DNA of 48,464 bases from Candidatus Nitrosopelagicus sp. Its GTDB lineage: Archaea; Thermoproteota; Nitrososphaeria; Nitrososphaerales; Nitrosopumilaceae. A model generated the notes under the pieces. That model had not been told where the DNA came from. It saw nothing but the letters and a program-made list of their open reading frames with translations, and ran no database searches. Made by a program: the position numbers and the translations under genes. Where the stretch lies: assembly GCA_028344575.1 (NCBI GenBank), contig JAOMBO010000007.1, positions 1-48,464 of the forward strand. The letters are read 5' to 3'. Below are positions 35,791 to 46,100 of this stretch, one piece after another. Within the stretch, counting starts at the first letter, position 1. Each line of letters starts with the position of its first letter.

Positions 35791-36982
35791 ATTTTTTTGA
35801 GAAAAACATTCCAATTCCTATTGCAAAGAATACAATAAATGGAATATACCTATACGGAAGAATTTCATAGAAATTTGTAAAAATTATAAGAATTGGACCA
35901 GCCAATAAAGTACCTAAAATTAAAAATAATATTGAATCAGTTTCTTTAAAGCTGGTTTTTGTAAGTAATGTCAATCCAACAACAACAGGTAGAATTGTCA
36001 TTAAAAGAAGGAAATCATATCTTAGTAGAGGTCCAAATGTAGCAAGTCCAATAAAGAATTTTGATGGATCAATTTGTATTACATTTGGATATATCGTATC
36101 TCCAGAAAATATGACTACAGTAGAAATTCCTATAATCACCACATATGATGATACAAGCAAAAGTTTCTTTTTGTTTGAAATTGAGGTTCTTGTGGCAAAT
36201 AATAATGTCATAATGAAATAAGGTGCAACAAATGCTTTTGTGAAAAATGATAAGACATAGAAGATTGGTGACAAAACCCATTGTTTTTTTATGACATAAA
36301 TGGATAAGAGATAAAATAATACCCAGAAATTTTCGTAAACTGCAACAGTATCAAATCTAAGAAAAGTATGACTTTGAATTAATATTAATATTGCAATTAT
36401 TCCAGCAAATCTTTTTTCTGTAATTTGGACAGTGAGTAAATATGTGAATAAGATTACTAAAATTGATGCAGCGAATGGTAAAATTTTGATATTTTGGAAA
36501 ATTTTCTGGGATGCGTCTAAAAGAAGCATTCGAACATAACGATCATTTTGCTCTTCTACATAGATATTTTCAGATTCTCCATCAGGCCAAATTTCTAGCG
36601 CACTTTCCAATATTACATAATCAGGCCATTGTTCAGATTCATCCAGAAATAATTCAGGAGTAGAAATACCAATGTAAATTGAAAAAATTACCAGTAGAAT
36701 GATTAAAGTAGGTTTTTTTGAAATTTCAAAAATTCGTATTCTATCTATGGAATCAGAAATTGAAGATGGAAGTTTTTTCTTGTAATAAAGAATTCCAAAT
36801 GTGAACAATACCAGGTTTGATAAAATTATAGGAATTCCTAATACGCCAATCTCATATGGAATTAGATTGGTTGAGAACTTTCCAAAAATAGATGAAAATA
36901 ATGATGGAAAAATTATCGATATTACAGTTAAGGAAACAAAGAAGATTGTTATAATACCAATTAAATTTGAAATTTTTGACAT
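35780..36982 (-). CDS. Polytopic membrane protein, possible GT39/PMT-type glycosyltransferase
   Basis: A 400-residue protein with about ten membrane segments. The first external loop after residue 105 holds LFLDESEQWPDYV, an acidic stretch of the kind that begins the catalytic loop in GT-C glycosyltransferases. The segment LRFDTVAVYENFWVLFYLLSIYV resembles the GT39/PMT pattern in which a luminal loop precedes paired helices. If so, it would use a lipid-linked sugar to modify surface proteins. No diagnostic motif is complete, so the enzyme class is tentative. It ends overlapping the TPR gene. Confidence 0.6.
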   Translation of the reverse strand: MSKISNLIGIITIFFVSLTVISIIFPSLFSSIFGKFSTNLIPYEIGVLGIPIILSNLVLFTFGILYYKKKLPSSISDSIDRIRIFEISKKPTLIILLVIFSIYIGISTPELFLDESEQWPDYVILESALEIWPDGESENIYVEEQNDRYVRMLLLDASQKIFQNIKILPFAASILVILFTYLLTVQITEKRFAGIIAILILIQSHTFLRFDTVAVYENFWVLFYLLSIYVIKKQWVLSPIFYVLSFFTKAFVAPYFIMTLLFATRTSISNKKKLLLVSSYVVIIGISTVVIFSGDTIYPNVIQIDPSKFFIGLATFGPLLRYDFLLLMTILPVVVGLTLLTKTSFKETDSILFLILGTLLAGPILIIFTNFYEILPYRYIPFIVFFAIGIGMFFSKKSTS

Positions 36983-37049
36983 AAAATAATTTTAGATCTC
37001 ATGTAATTAAATCAAATAAAATAAGAAAAAGAGGTTTGTGAAAACGCGT

Positions 37050-37352
37050 CTATAATGCTGCGTCTTCAGCCCATCCGTTGATGAATACTCCGTTCTTGTG
37101 AAGTGGAACTGGTTGACCAGCTGTGTAATTCATTGGTCTCATCCAGAAAATGGATTTTGTTGGACAAACTCCGATGCATGCACCGTCGGTGATACATCTT
37201 TCAGGATAGAAGACAAATGCTTTACCACGTTTCCAACCTTCAACAGGTTTTACACGAAGCACATCCGGACCAAGAGAAGTACAGATTTCTACACATAGTG
37301 CACATCCGATACATCTCTGTTCGTCAATGTCTGGAATTATTGCTATTGGCAT
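37050..37352 (-). CDS. Two-cluster ferredoxin
   Basis: A 100-residue iron-sulfur protein. Cluster motif one is CIGCALCVEIC. Motif two, CITDGACIGVCP, has Asp in place of the second Cys, so one cluster may be [3Fe-4S] or labile. The C-terminal tail (about 70-100) is hydrophobic and aromatic. The ATG at 37352 is preferred over a GTG six codons upstream because TATTTAAA (37378-37385) lies about 29 bp from the ATG but only about 11 from the GTG. Its partner is unknown; candidates are oxidoreductases of the carbon-fixation cycle. Confidence 0.9.
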   Translation of the reverse strand: MPIAIIPDIDEQRCIGCALCVEICTSLGPDVLRVKPVEGWKRGKAFVFYPERCITDGACIGVCPTKSIFWMRPMNYTAGQPVPLHKNGVFINGWAEDAAL

Positions 37353-37470
37353 TCTAACATGGATAATCACTATTTGCTATTTAAACCATGAACTAGATCG
37401 TTAACAGCGTTATGAAATAGATCGAACATATTAAAAAATAAAACAAAAGAAAAAATGATTACAAGAAAAA

Positions 37471-37683
37471 TTACTTTCTCATTGCATCAATTTGACCAGA
37501 TGTTACCCAATCCAATAGTTCTGCGGATGAAGGATTAAGTTCTGGTTTGCTAGCCATAAGATTTGCTACCCAAATCCAGTTAATTTGATTTAATAGGACT
37601 TTGTTTGCTTCGTCGCCTGCGCGAACTTTAGCAACCATTGCTTTATCTTGTGTGGCTTCCCATTCTGCATAGGTTCTTCCCAT
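37471..37683 (-). CDS. Small acidic/helical protein, unknown function
   Basis: A 70-residue protein rich in Ala, Trp and Asn (WEATQDKAMVAKVR, LLNQINWIWVANLMASKP), predicted all-helical with no membrane segment and no cysteines. A TATA-like element on the minus strand (37707-37716) is about 29 bp from the ATG, which supports expression. It stands alone, divergent from the beta-CASP nuclease gene. I recognise no family. Confidence 0.7.
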   Translation of the reverse strand: MGRTYAEWEATQDKAMVAKVRAGDEANKVLLNQINWIWVANLMASKPELNPSSAELLDWVTSGQIDAMRK

Positions 37684-37757
37684 AATTGATCAAAGGTTAG
37701 GTTCCACTAATTAAAGATATTGTAGATTATCCGTATAGTACAATCTAAAGAGTCTAA

Positions 37758-37765
37758 GATATAAG
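37758..37765 (+). promoter_or_regulatory. TATA-like promoter of the beta-CASP nuclease gene
   Basis: GATATAAG is centred about 25 bp before the GTG at 37787. It supports the GTG as a leaderless start and, with the opposite element at 37707-37716, makes the 103-bp spacer a divergent promoter. Confidence 0.55.
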
Positions 37766-37786
37766 ACAGTCACAAAATCGAGTTGC

Positions 37787-39055
37787 GTGGAGATCAAAGT
37801 TTTAGGCGCGGCCGGTGAAGTAGGGCGATCAGCTTTTCAAGTCAATTGTGATGGAACAAATTTCTTATTAGATTATGGAGTAATGTTTGGAAAACCAAGA
37901 GGTGCTCCACCAACATATCCACTTCATGTTAAACCACGAGATATTGATTCAGTAATCATAACTCATGCACATTTAGACCATTCAGGATGTGTTCCATCTT
38001 TGTTTGTTAGCGGTAATTGTAATGTCTATGGAACAGCACCAACATTTGATCTAAGTAAATTGCTAATCCAAGATATGATAAAGATTGAGAAGAATGCACA
38101 TTCTTTTGGAGTTCCAGAAATTGATAACATGATGCAAAAAGCAAAAACAATTGGGTTTAAAGAAAAAATTACTAGAGGAAATGCATCATTTGAACTACGT
38201 TCATCAGGACATGTGATAGGCGGAAGTACAGTTTTAGTAGAATCAAATAATAAAAAATTATTCTATACAGGAGATATTAATTTAAGAGGTTCTAGATTAT
38301 TACCGCCTGCAGATTTGGATATAGGGGAAGTAGACATGGTGATTACAGAGAGTACATATTCTCAACAAAATCAGATGCCTAGAAAAGACTCTGAAAAAGG
38401 ACTAATTGACTTTGCAAACGAGGTAATGGATAGAAAAGGTACTCTTTTTATTCCATCATTTTCAGTTGAGCGTTCACAAGAAGTAGCCAGCGTACTAATC
38501 AATGCAGGATTTAAGCATAAGATAATCATGGATGGAATGGCATTAAAGGTAAATGAAGTACTTTTGAGATATCCAGAATATCTAAGAAATCCAGAAATTT
38601 TCAAGGATGTCATAGATAAAGTTGTAGCAGTACGAGATCATAATGAAAGAAAGAAAGCACTGAATGAACCATGTGTAGTCATATCACCTGCAGGAATGTT
38701 GGTGGGAGGAAATGCGGTATATTATTTGCAGGAATTATCATTTAATGATAAAAATGGAATTGCACTAGTATCTTACCAAGGAGAAGGAACTCCTGGAAAG
38801 AAATTATTAGATACAGGTAAAGTTCAGACACGCGGAAAAGATCTTAACGTTAAAGCGGAAGTAAAGCAGTTCCAATTTTCAGGTCATGCAGATAGAGACA
38901 GTCTATTTGAAATGATTAAAAATCTAAAAGGAAATCCAAAAATTATGACAGTACATGGAGATGATACATCATGTACAAGATTTGCTGAAGAGATATATGA
39001 AAAATTTGGATTTGAAGCACAGGCAGCTAAATTAGATCAAAAAATAACTATCTAA
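37787..39055 (+). CDS. Beta-CASP metallo-beta-lactamase ribonuclease (aCPSF2-like)
   Basis: RNA-processing nuclease of the CPSF73 superfamily. The 422 residues have the zinc motif THAHLDH (59-65), HVIGGST, YTGDINLRG and ITESTYS of the lactamase half. Beta-CASP motifs follow, including PAGMLVGG and QFSGHADR near the C-terminus. No N-terminal KH domains are present, so it is not aCPSF1; aCPSF2 is the best fit. The start is GTG, supported by a TATA-like element. The glycosylase gene starts one base after its stop, so the two are co-transcribed. Confidence 0.92.
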   Translation: MEIKVLGAAGEVGRSAFQVNCDGTNFLLDYGVMFGKPRGAPPTYPLHVKPRDIDSVIITHAHLDHSGCVPSLFVSGNCNVYGTAPTFDLSKLLIQDMIKIEKNAHSFGVPEIDNMMQKAKTIGFKEKITRGNASFELRSSGHVIGGSTVLVESNNKKLFYTGDINLRGSRLLPPADLDIGEVDMVITESTYSQQNQMPRKDSEKGLIDFANEVMDRKGTLFIPSFSVERSQEVASVLINAGFKHKIIMDGMALKVNEVLLRYPEYLRNPEIFKDVIDKVVAVRDHNERKKALNEPCVVISPAGMLVGGNAVYYLQELSFNDKNGIALVSYQGEGTPGKKLLDTGKVQTRGKDLNVKAEVKQFQFSGHADRDSLFEMIKNLKGNPKIMTVHGDDTSCTRFAEEIYEKFGFEAQAAKLDQKITI

Positions 39056-39056
39056 A

Positions 39057-39896
39057 TTGAAAGATAATTTTGAAGTTGATATTGACGATACAATAAATAG
39101 CGGTCAAGTTTTCTTATGGAAAAAATTTAATTCAAAATGGTATGGGATTAATGGAAAAAAGATACTAATTTTAGGTGATAAACTGAATCTAAAATCTAGA
39201 GATATATACAATTTTTTTAGGTTTGATGATGATTTTCAAAAAATCAAGAAACAATTATCAAAAGACACTGTTACAAAAAAAGCAATATGTAATTTTCCAG
39301 GAATGAGAATTTTGAGGCAGGATCCATTTCAATGTTATATTTCATTTATTGTTTCATCAAACTCAAATATTCCAAATATTCAAACTAGACTTCAAAAATT
39401 ATCTCAGAAATTTGGTGAGAAAAAGATGATAGATGGTAAGGAATTCTTCTTATTTCCTAAACCAGAAAAACTGGCTAGTGCATCAATTGCAAGTATTGGA
39501 AAATGTGGATTAGGATATAGAACAAAGTATGTCAAAAAAGCAGCAGTGGCAGTCAATGAAGGAATGATAGATTTTCCATCTCTTAAAAAACTAGATTATC
39601 TAGAAGCAAGAAATGAGTTATGTCAGGTTTTTGGTATAGGGAAAAAAGTTGCCGATTGTATATTATTATTTTCACTTGATAAGTTAGAAGCTGTTCCTTT
39701 AGACAGATGGGTGTTACGCATATTACAGAAATATTATTCAAAAGAATTTCAGATTAGAACCAAATCAATTACAGAAAAAACGTATGACGAGATACATGAT
39801 AAAATGATTGAACATTTTGGAAAATATGCAGGATATGCACAACAATTTTTGTTCAAAAATGAAAGAGAGAATTTTGAGAAGAAATGGTTAGGATAA
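39057..39896 (+). CDS. ogg: 8-Oxoguanine DNA glycosylase (OGG1 type)
   Basis: Base-excision repair enzyme with AP-lyase activity. The 279 residues have a helix-hairpin-helix VFGIGKKVADC, with K197 aligned with the catalytic Lys of human OGG1, and the catalytic Asp in AVPLDRW (D216). The N-terminal domain keeps NSGQVFLWKK and RQDPFQCYISFI. It is a full OGG1-type enzyme rather than the shorter AGOG. The start is TTG at 39057, one base after the nuclease stop. Pairing with an RNA nuclease suggests only shared transcription. Confidence 0.93.
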   Translation: MKDNFEVDIDDTINSGQVFLWKKFNSKWYGINGKKILILGDKLNLKSRDIYNFFRFDDDFQKIKKQLSKDTVTKKAICNFPGMRILRQDPFQCYISFIVSSNSNIPNIQTRLQKLSQKFGEKKMIDGKEFFLFPKPEKLASASIASIGKCGLGYRTKYVKKAAVAVNEGMIDFPSLKKLDYLEARNELCQVFGIGKKVADCILLFSLDKLEAVPLDRWVLRILQKYYSKEFQIRTKSITEKTYDEIHDKMIEHFGKYAGYAQQFLFKNERENFEKKWLG

Positions 39897-39928
39897 CGAT
39901 TAATATTGCAATCTGTCGGCAAGTTTTT

Positions 39929-40003
39929 GTGCGGGTAGCTCAGCATGGATAGAGTGTCGGACTTCTAATCCGATGGTCGAGGGATCGAAGCCCTCCCCGC
40001 GCG
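39929..40003 (+). tRNA. tRNA-Arg (anticodon UCU)
   Basis: A 75-nt tRNA. Acceptor GTGCGGG pairs with CCCGCGC (one T-G pair), discriminator G. The D arm is GCTC-rich, the anticodon arm is TCGGA-CTTCTAA-TCCGA giving TCT (reads AGA), and the T arm is GAGGG-ATCGAAG-CCCTC. The T loop begins with A instead of T and ends with G, which is atypical, but the stem is perfect. No intron and no encoded CCA. Confidence 0.93.
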
Positions 40004-40042
40004 CTCTAAAGTTTTTATTTTCAATAAATTGTCAAACAATCA

Positions 40043-40393
40043 TTGAAAGAAATCGAGATAAAATTAGACAGTATGGATATCAAACCACATCAAGATATAA
40101 TTGGCCATATTACAGTGAATTATTCAGGACTATATGACGGGGTTGTCATAAACACACAGATTCTTGGTTCAAATGAATTAGTTGTATGGAGAGAGTATAA
40201 TGGAAAAAAAATTTCACAGAATGTTTCAAGATTATTTGTAAACAAAAATGTAATTCCAGACAACAAAGTAGATTTTACCGCCACAATTGAGTTTGAACCA
40301 ACTGAGCAACATGATGTTAAATTTCGTGCATCAATAATTCAACAACATAAAGAAGTAGAAAATGCTCAACTGTTTGCTAACTATTCTGCCTAG
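40043..40393 (+). CDS. Beta-rich protein, possible arrestin-like fold, unknown function
   Basis: A 116-residue soluble protein with no cysteines. Alternating strands (EIEIKLDSMDI, IIGHITVNYSG, VVINTQILGS, VDFTATIEFEP, VKFRASIIQQ) and the phrase KPHQDIIGHITV recall the first strands of arrestin-like or immunoglobulin-like domains. The start is TTG, supported by TTTTTATTTT about 28 bp upstream. It overlaps the convergent cupredoxin gene by 4 bp. The fold idea is weak and I assign no function. Confidence 0.62.
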   Translation: MKEIEIKLDSMDIKPHQDIIGHITVNYSGLYDGVVINTQILGSNELVVWREYNGKKISQNVSRLFVNKNVIPDNKVDFTATIEFEPTEQHDVKFRASIIQQHKEVENAQLFANYSA

Positions 40394-40887
40394 AATCTTG
40401 ACTTTGTGATTTCAATAGTACCTGTCATCCAAGGATGTGGGTGACAATGGTATGTGATTACTTTTGCACCATTTGGAGGAGCTTTTGTGAATAAGAATTC
40501 GTATTCGTCACCGGGCATTAAAACACCAATTGAACCAAACTCACCACTATAAGGATCAGTAATCTCATCAAGGTCGTAACTATCAGGAGTAACAGTATGA
40601 GGAATTTCATCTTGATTTACCCACCTCACTTTATTATCAATTGTAAGCTGAACTTGAATTGTTTTCGGCATGTAGTTGTCTTTTTGCTCAGGAGTTGCTG
40701 AACCCATGATAATATTTACAACTGTTTCACCGTCAGGATTTAGAATGTGTTCATCTACGAAAACTTTCTGATTTTCTTCAGGTAGCCAATACATGGTATA
40801 CCAACTAATGGTTACACTCATTGCAACAATCATTACTAAAATTCCTACTCCGTACGCATGACTAGATTTAGTTTCTGTTGCACTCAA
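40390..40887 (-). CDS. Membrane-anchored blue copper protein (plastocyanin-like cupredoxin)
   Basis: Type 1 copper electron carrier outside the membrane. One N-terminal membrane helix spans about 13-33. The copper ligands are H97 in IPHTV and C148, H151 and M154 in YHCHPHPWM. The 165 residues are typical. A TATA-like AGCTTTATAA sits about 27 bp before the TTG, supporting that start. The gene is downstream of Rieske and cytochrome b genes, so it probably takes electrons from that complex and hands them to the terminal oxidase, as copper carriers replace cytochrome c in these archaea. Confidence 0.93.
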   Translation of the reverse strand: MSATETKSSHAYGVGILVMIVAMSVTISWYTMYWLPEENQKVFVDEHILNPDGETVVNIIMGSATPEQKDNYMPKTIQVQLTIDNKVRWVNQDEIPHTVTPDSYDLDEITDPYSGEFGSIGVLMPGDEYEFLFTKAPPNGAKVITYHCHPHPWMTGTIEITKSRF

Positions 40888-40911
40888 TAGCTAGCTTGAT
40901 TTCTAGAAGTC

Positions 40912-40921
40912 TTATAAAGCT
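40912..40921 (-). promoter_or_regulatory. TATA-like promoter of the cupredoxin gene
   Basis: On the minus strand AGCTTTATAA is centred close to 27-29 bp before the TTG at 40887. It lies in the 44-bp gap after cytochrome b, so the copper protein can be transcribed on its own. Confidence 0.55.
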
Positions 40922-40931
40922 TAGTCAGTTT

Positions 40932-42566
40932 TTATGGTTTCTTGAGATCTGACATGCCAATATCTGTGTCTCTTTTTAAATCCAAGTCAGCATTATTTGC
41001 CTTTATCTCAGGAGTCTCAGGTGCAAGAGTACCATCTGGGTTTTCAGTAGTTTTAATTTTTTCTTCAATTTTTCCAATTAACTCATCCTTTGCCTCAACG
41101 TTTGCGGCACTACCACTAGATGAAGATTCATCACCATCAGATAATTCTTTGTGAGTTCCAATCATGGATTTAGTTGCCCTAATTTTTGCACTTGGTGGAG
41201 GTGGAGCGGTTTTTGTCTGACCCATAGCATATCTATAGACATGGAACATTCCAGCAAATACTACCAATATCAATCCCGCAAAGAATAGCGACATGTTATT
41301 CATTCCACTAAGTGCGGCATTGTATGCTGCCAAGTTTAAGAACACCTGGAACGCGATTAATGCAACAATTATCCAGTTAATCCATTTTTCAGAGAATTCA
41401 ATATGTGCTACCTTCTTTGGTCCCTTGTCTTTTGCTAGTTTTGCCTTTCTTTCAGCCTCTTTAGCCAAATGAATCATCATATAGCTAAATCCAATTCCTA
41501 ATGGAATTAGCAGTATCATTACAACATAGAGATTGATAGGATCAATTACGAGTCTCTCTACTAATGGGAGTGTAGAGTCAATTGGGATATAGAATCCCCA
41601 GTATGTTGTAACCAATATTTGAGCAAGTCCGACTATACCAAATGCTGTAACCCAAGGTCTATCTTTCCATGAGAATTTTTTATATCTATCAAGGAATGGG
41701 ACAAGCGCAATAGCCGCTATGAAAAGTCCAGGCCACAATACACCGGTGACAAATTTATCATATTGCGTCCGCAGGAACGCGTAAAGTCCGGTGAGATACC
41801 ATTCGGGGACTGTGATACCTGGCGGCACAGTAGGTTGGAACTTGAATCCCAAGTCAACAGGGAATACACCACCGGTGATTAAGATTGCACCTCCGATTGC
41901 CATAACCATAGGAACATCAAATACTAAGAATCTTGGGAAGTGAACTGCCATTAAACCAAGCATAACTATTGGTAATACGAATACATGTTGCGTGTAGAAT
42001 CTCAAAACAAAGTCATGGAATCCACTTCCAAACGCTGCATCTCGAATCGTCGGCCCAGCTACGGGTATGGAATTTGTCAGCGATGCCGCAATACTGATTG
42101 CTAGTTCTGCACGTTCACTAAATATAATATCATAACCGGTAAATGCTTCAAGAATTGTTACAGTACCTAGTATAACACCTGTAACCCATAAAATTTCATT
42201 TCTAATTTTGTAACGTCCACTAAAGTATTGGTAATACATGTGAAGTAACGCAAGCATTACCATAGCATTTGAACCGTGATAGTGTATGTTACGTATGTGG
42301 AATCCGAATGGAACTTCATTGTTGATAAACTCTACACTGTCCCACGCTCTATCAAGAATCGGTTCATAATAGAACATCAACAACGCACCAGATACACCAA
42401 GAATTATGAAAGTGATGAACGTAAGCATTCCTAAGAATCCAAATGGACTTACAAATCTTGCAGGGAATGAAAACTTTATTGCAGTAAAGATAGTTCTATC
42501 AAGACCATCCCATATCCAATAGATAAAGGCAAGAGTGCCGTTGCGTCTATTTAGCGAAACGGCCAT
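40932..42566 (-). CDS. Cytochrome b of a Rieske/cytochrome b complex
   Basis: Quinol-oxidising, two-heme membrane subunit. Heme ligands are H95 and H109 in helix B (14 apart) and H194 and H209 in helix D (15 apart, the cytochrome b6 spacing rather than the bc1 one). The quinol-site motif PEWY is at 254-257. Both the b6-like and subunit-IV-like parts are in one chain. Two more membrane helices (about 395-445) precede a hydrophilic tail of about 100 residues rich in Ser, Glu and Lys. At 544 residues it is longer than most. It overlaps the Rieske gene by 20 bp. Confidence 0.94.
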   Translation of the reverse strand: MAVSLNRRNGTLAFIYWIWDGLDRTIFTAIKFSFPARFVSPFGFLGMLTFITFIILGVSGALLMFYYEPILDRAWDSVEFINNEVPFGFHIRNIHYHGSNAMVMLALLHMYYQYFSGRYKIRNEILWVTGVILGTVTILEAFTGYDIIFSERAELAISIAASLTNSIPVAGPTIRDAAFGSGFHDFVLRFYTQHVFVLPIVMLGLMAVHFPRFLVFDVPMVMAIGGAILITGGVFPVDLGFKFQPTVPPGITVPEWYLTGLYAFLRTQYDKFVTGVLWPGLFIAAIALVPFLDRYKKFSWKDRPWVTAFGIVGLAQILVTTYWGFYIPIDSTLPLVERLVIDPINLYVVMILLIPLGIGFSYMMIHLAKEAERKAKLAKDKGPKKVAHIEFSEKWINWIIVALIAFQVFLNLAAYNAALSGMNNMSLFFAGLILVVFAGMFHVYRYAMGQTKTAPPPPSAKIRATKSMIGTHKELSDGDESSSSGSAANVEAKDELIGKIEEKIKTTENPDGTLAPETPEIKANNADLDLKRDTDIGMSDLKKP

Positions 42567-43149
42567 ATCCTACTACTCCATTTTTGGTTGGTCCCCATGT
42601 TGGTGGTGTGACAAATAAATTACCTTCAGCGTCTGCTTCAAAATTTAATTCTGGCAATGTGTCAGATGGTGGCGCTTGTAATGATGCAGGTCCTGCAAAT
42701 GCAGTACCAGTAACTGGATCATACATGCTTCCATGACATGGACATTCACCGCGCATACGTCCTTCTTGTGGCCAGTATTTCCATACACACCACAGATGTA
42801 GACAAATCATACTATAAGCTCTAAATGAAGAAACATCATTTTTATCACCTCCAAATTTTTCTGGAAGTCTAATGAATTGCCATTTACGAAATGCTTCTTC
42901 GTCAAGTACGGCATCACCTGTTTGTGGATAAGTAATAACTTCTGCATGATTAATAGGAAAAGTGAAAGTATTTGCTTGAGAACCATCGGGTAAAATAACA
43001 GGTACTTTTTCAGCAGAAGCAGAGGATGGATTTGGTAAGAAAGTTCCCCATGGTACAAATGGTGCAAAGGCAAGACCGGTACCAGTAGCACCCATTAATT
43101 TAAGAAAATCACGTCTAGAGAGAGCTTTTTTTTCAGATGTTGCCGACAA
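42547..43149 (-). CDS. Rieske iron-sulfur protein
   Basis: Two-iron two-sulfur subunit of the cytochrome b complex. A twin-arginine signal (SRRDFLKLMG, residues 11-20) with a following hydrophobic anchor marks Tat export of a folded protein. Cluster ligands are C116 and H118 in CLH, and C136 and H139 in CPCHG; C121 and C138 form the usual disulfide. The 200 residues are normal. The start is TTG, with TTTATAA about 30 bp upstream on the minus strand. It overlaps cytochrome b by 20 bp. Confidence 0.95.
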   Translation of the reverse strand: MSATSEKKALSRRDFLKLMGATGTGLAFAPFVPWGTFLPNPSSASAEKVPVILPDGSQANTFTFPINHAEVITYPQTGDAVLDEEAFRKWQFIRLPEKFGGDKNDVSSFRAYSMICLHLWCVWKYWPQEGRMRGECPCHGSMYDPVTGTAFAGPASLQAPPSDTLPELNFEADAEGNLFVTPPTWGPTKNGVVGYGRFAK

Positions 43150-43175
43150 CTTAAGTTCAAATCTTGACGGATTGG

Positions 43176-43182
43176 TTATAAA
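43176..43182 (-). promoter_or_regulatory. TATA-like promoter of the Rieske-cytochrome b unit
   Basis: The minus strand reads GGTTTATAACC, with the A/T core at 43176-43182, about 30 bp before the TTG at 43149. It lies in the 40-bp gap downstream of the subtilase gene, giving the complex its own transcript. Confidence 0.55.
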
Positions 43183-43189
43183 CCTTATT

Positions 43190-46100
43190 TCAATTTTTTT
43201 GAGGAGTTTTTGATTTTTGTTTTAAAATAACAAAAACAGAAACGATCGCAATGGCAATTACTGAAATAATAATTATGAGTAGATAATCTTGATCATTTTC
43301 TGTGATTTGAGGCGAAACAGTTGAAATTGATGATTTTGGTGGATCAATAACAGAGTGATCAATTTCAAACATTATTTTGGATAATAGATTATTTTTAGCC
43401 ATATCTTGTGTGGATATTTCAATTGAGTATTTTCCTTCCTCTAAATCACTAACATCAAATGAATATGATTTTTGATCAACTATACGTTCTCCATTAGGTA
43501 AAAGAAATGAGAGATAATCAGATGTTGGAAGATTTTGATCAGAAACAGATACCTGAATATCCAAATATGTTGAAACTATAGTATTATTTTTAGATTGTAA
43601 TTCAAGAGTTGGGTATTTTGAGTCTATGATAAAATCAAATGTTTCCGAGTTTGTTAAACCGAATTTGTCAACTGCATTTATTGTAAGAGAATGTTTACCA
43701 TCATCCAAATTACTAATGTCAAGACCAGTGGTATTTAGTTGAATTAAAGTTTCATCTAATGTGTAAGTTATGCTAGAAAGATTATCTTCAATAATTTCTG
43801 GTAGGATTACGTAATCAGATTTCAAAAAATTATCTAGTGTAAGAATTATTTCAGGAGGAATATTATCTGAAGTTAGTGTTGAGAATTTTGCAACAAGTGT
43901 AACTGGTTCTGTAATATTTTTTCCATCAAATAAGGTTGAATGGATTAGTAATGAATGAATTCCAGTTTGATTAATTGGAGCAAAGATTAAGGTTGAAGTG
44001 TCATCTTTATTCTTTACAGGGAAAAATCCACCACCTTGACTAAATGGAGAACTACCAAGCCAATCCAATGATGCCCAATTCATAAAATGACCAAATACAC
44101 CGGTCGGTACATTTGTAGAAATAATTTTACCTTGAGGATCTAGTACAAATGCAGAAAAATTTGTATTTTCATTTTTCCATGAAAGTTCTATTGATGCATT
44201 GTTAATTGTACTATCTTGAACATCAAGATAGTACTGTCTCCAATCTCCAGCCATGTAACGATTGGTCATATCAAAAGCACCTTTCACATATTCATTACTA
44301 AAATTTACGTCATTATTTTTTCCAATAAAAGTAAATGGAATATCTTTCTTTATTTTTTCTACAATGACATAGGATACGGGAACATTTACGATATGATGTT
44401 CGCCTTCAAATTTTATAAATCCATCATAGATACCAGTTTTTTGATCTTCTTGAGTTTGGATATTTACATTAACATCTATTGTTTGATTTGGTGGAATTGA
44501 AATAATTTCTTTATCTAATTTTACATCAGTCCAAATATCTTTTTTGAAATAACTTGCAGATAATGTGTAATCAAATGCGGTAGAGTTTTCCCTAATTGAA
44601 CCTCCCCAAAATGAATATCTTTCAGGAACAGGATATACTCCAATGACGGGTTGGTTTTCAAAGTGTTCTGTTGGTTGTGAAACACGTAATTCTTGTACAG
44701 TTCCCCAAGAACCACCTCTGTTTACTAGAGATAATTCATTACTAGATATTTCAGAATTATCATCTTTATCTTTCCAATCATATAGATACAAAGATGAAAT
44801 TTTTAGATCATCAGCATATATCGGATTTGTTTGGTTCATGAAATGATCAAAAGAGAAATTAGCGTTAAGTACCAATAAGGAAGAATCATCAGGTACAATC
44901 ATAGATGAGTTTGTTTGTATTATTTCAGTAGTAAGATTGGATAATGGGATATAATTTGGGCGATATGTTTTAGATTTGTTGTGATATGAATCCTGCAAAT
45001 GAGGTTCTGTTGTTCCGTCATAGACAAATTTTTCAATTAGTTTTAGATTTTCAGGAACTACATTCACAGTGAGTGTACTATTTGTTGGATTTTCAATTTT
45101 GAAGGAAGCAGATGTAGAATCACCAGGACTTAATCTCCCACCAAACCAGCTAGTTTGAGGAATATTCTCTAGTGAGACGTTAGGAGATGACATCCCAATT
45201 GCAGTGTAGTTTAGATTTCTTAACGGTAATTCAAGAATCTGATTAAGATTTTTTGAAGATTCTGTATTATAGACTTTGAAGACACCGCCTTCTCCATTGA
45301 CTAAACGAATTGCATCTAGTGAATTAACCATTCCTGTACCTTGTGTAAATACATCATTGTGCATATCATTTGCAGTAGACATTAGAATATTTTTTACATC
45401 AAAAGGTGAGAATAATATTGAATTATCATTTAATCCCTGCATTACTAATGCAGCTGTTCCAGATACGATGGGGGCGGACATGCTTGTTCCTCCAAACATA
45501 CCAAATGGATCTTGATCGTAATCTTGTGACGGTTTAGTAACAGATGCTGGTGTAAAGCTATAAGCTCCAATACTCATCAGATCAGGTTTTGGATCACCAA
45601 TTAATGTTGGACCTCTACTTGAAAAATCAACTACATGATCAGAATGTTTTGTGGAATTTCCAAATCGAGGTTCATCTTTGAAAGGTCCATATCCAACAAA
45701 AATATTATTTGTTGTAGCACCTACACTAATTCCAGTAGGAGATGCATTAGGTAATCCAATAGTGCCATAGCCATGACCAGAATTTCCAGCACTAGATACC
45801 ATTAACACACCAGGATAATCTTCAGAAAATGAATCAGGTAGGCTTAGCGTAGTCATTACCAAGGATAATAAATCAAACCCAGGTGCATATTCAAAATTTG
45901 GAAATGTCGATACACCCCAACTATTAGATATTATATCAGCACGAGTATCTCCAGAAAATTTCCATTCTACGTCATGATTGTCAAATCCTGCAGACCAGAG
46001 CCATGCATACAGTATATCTCCAAACCATAATGCCTTCACAGGTATTATTTTTGCATCAGGTGCAATGCCTCTAATGTTAAATTTTTTTGTATCATTATAG

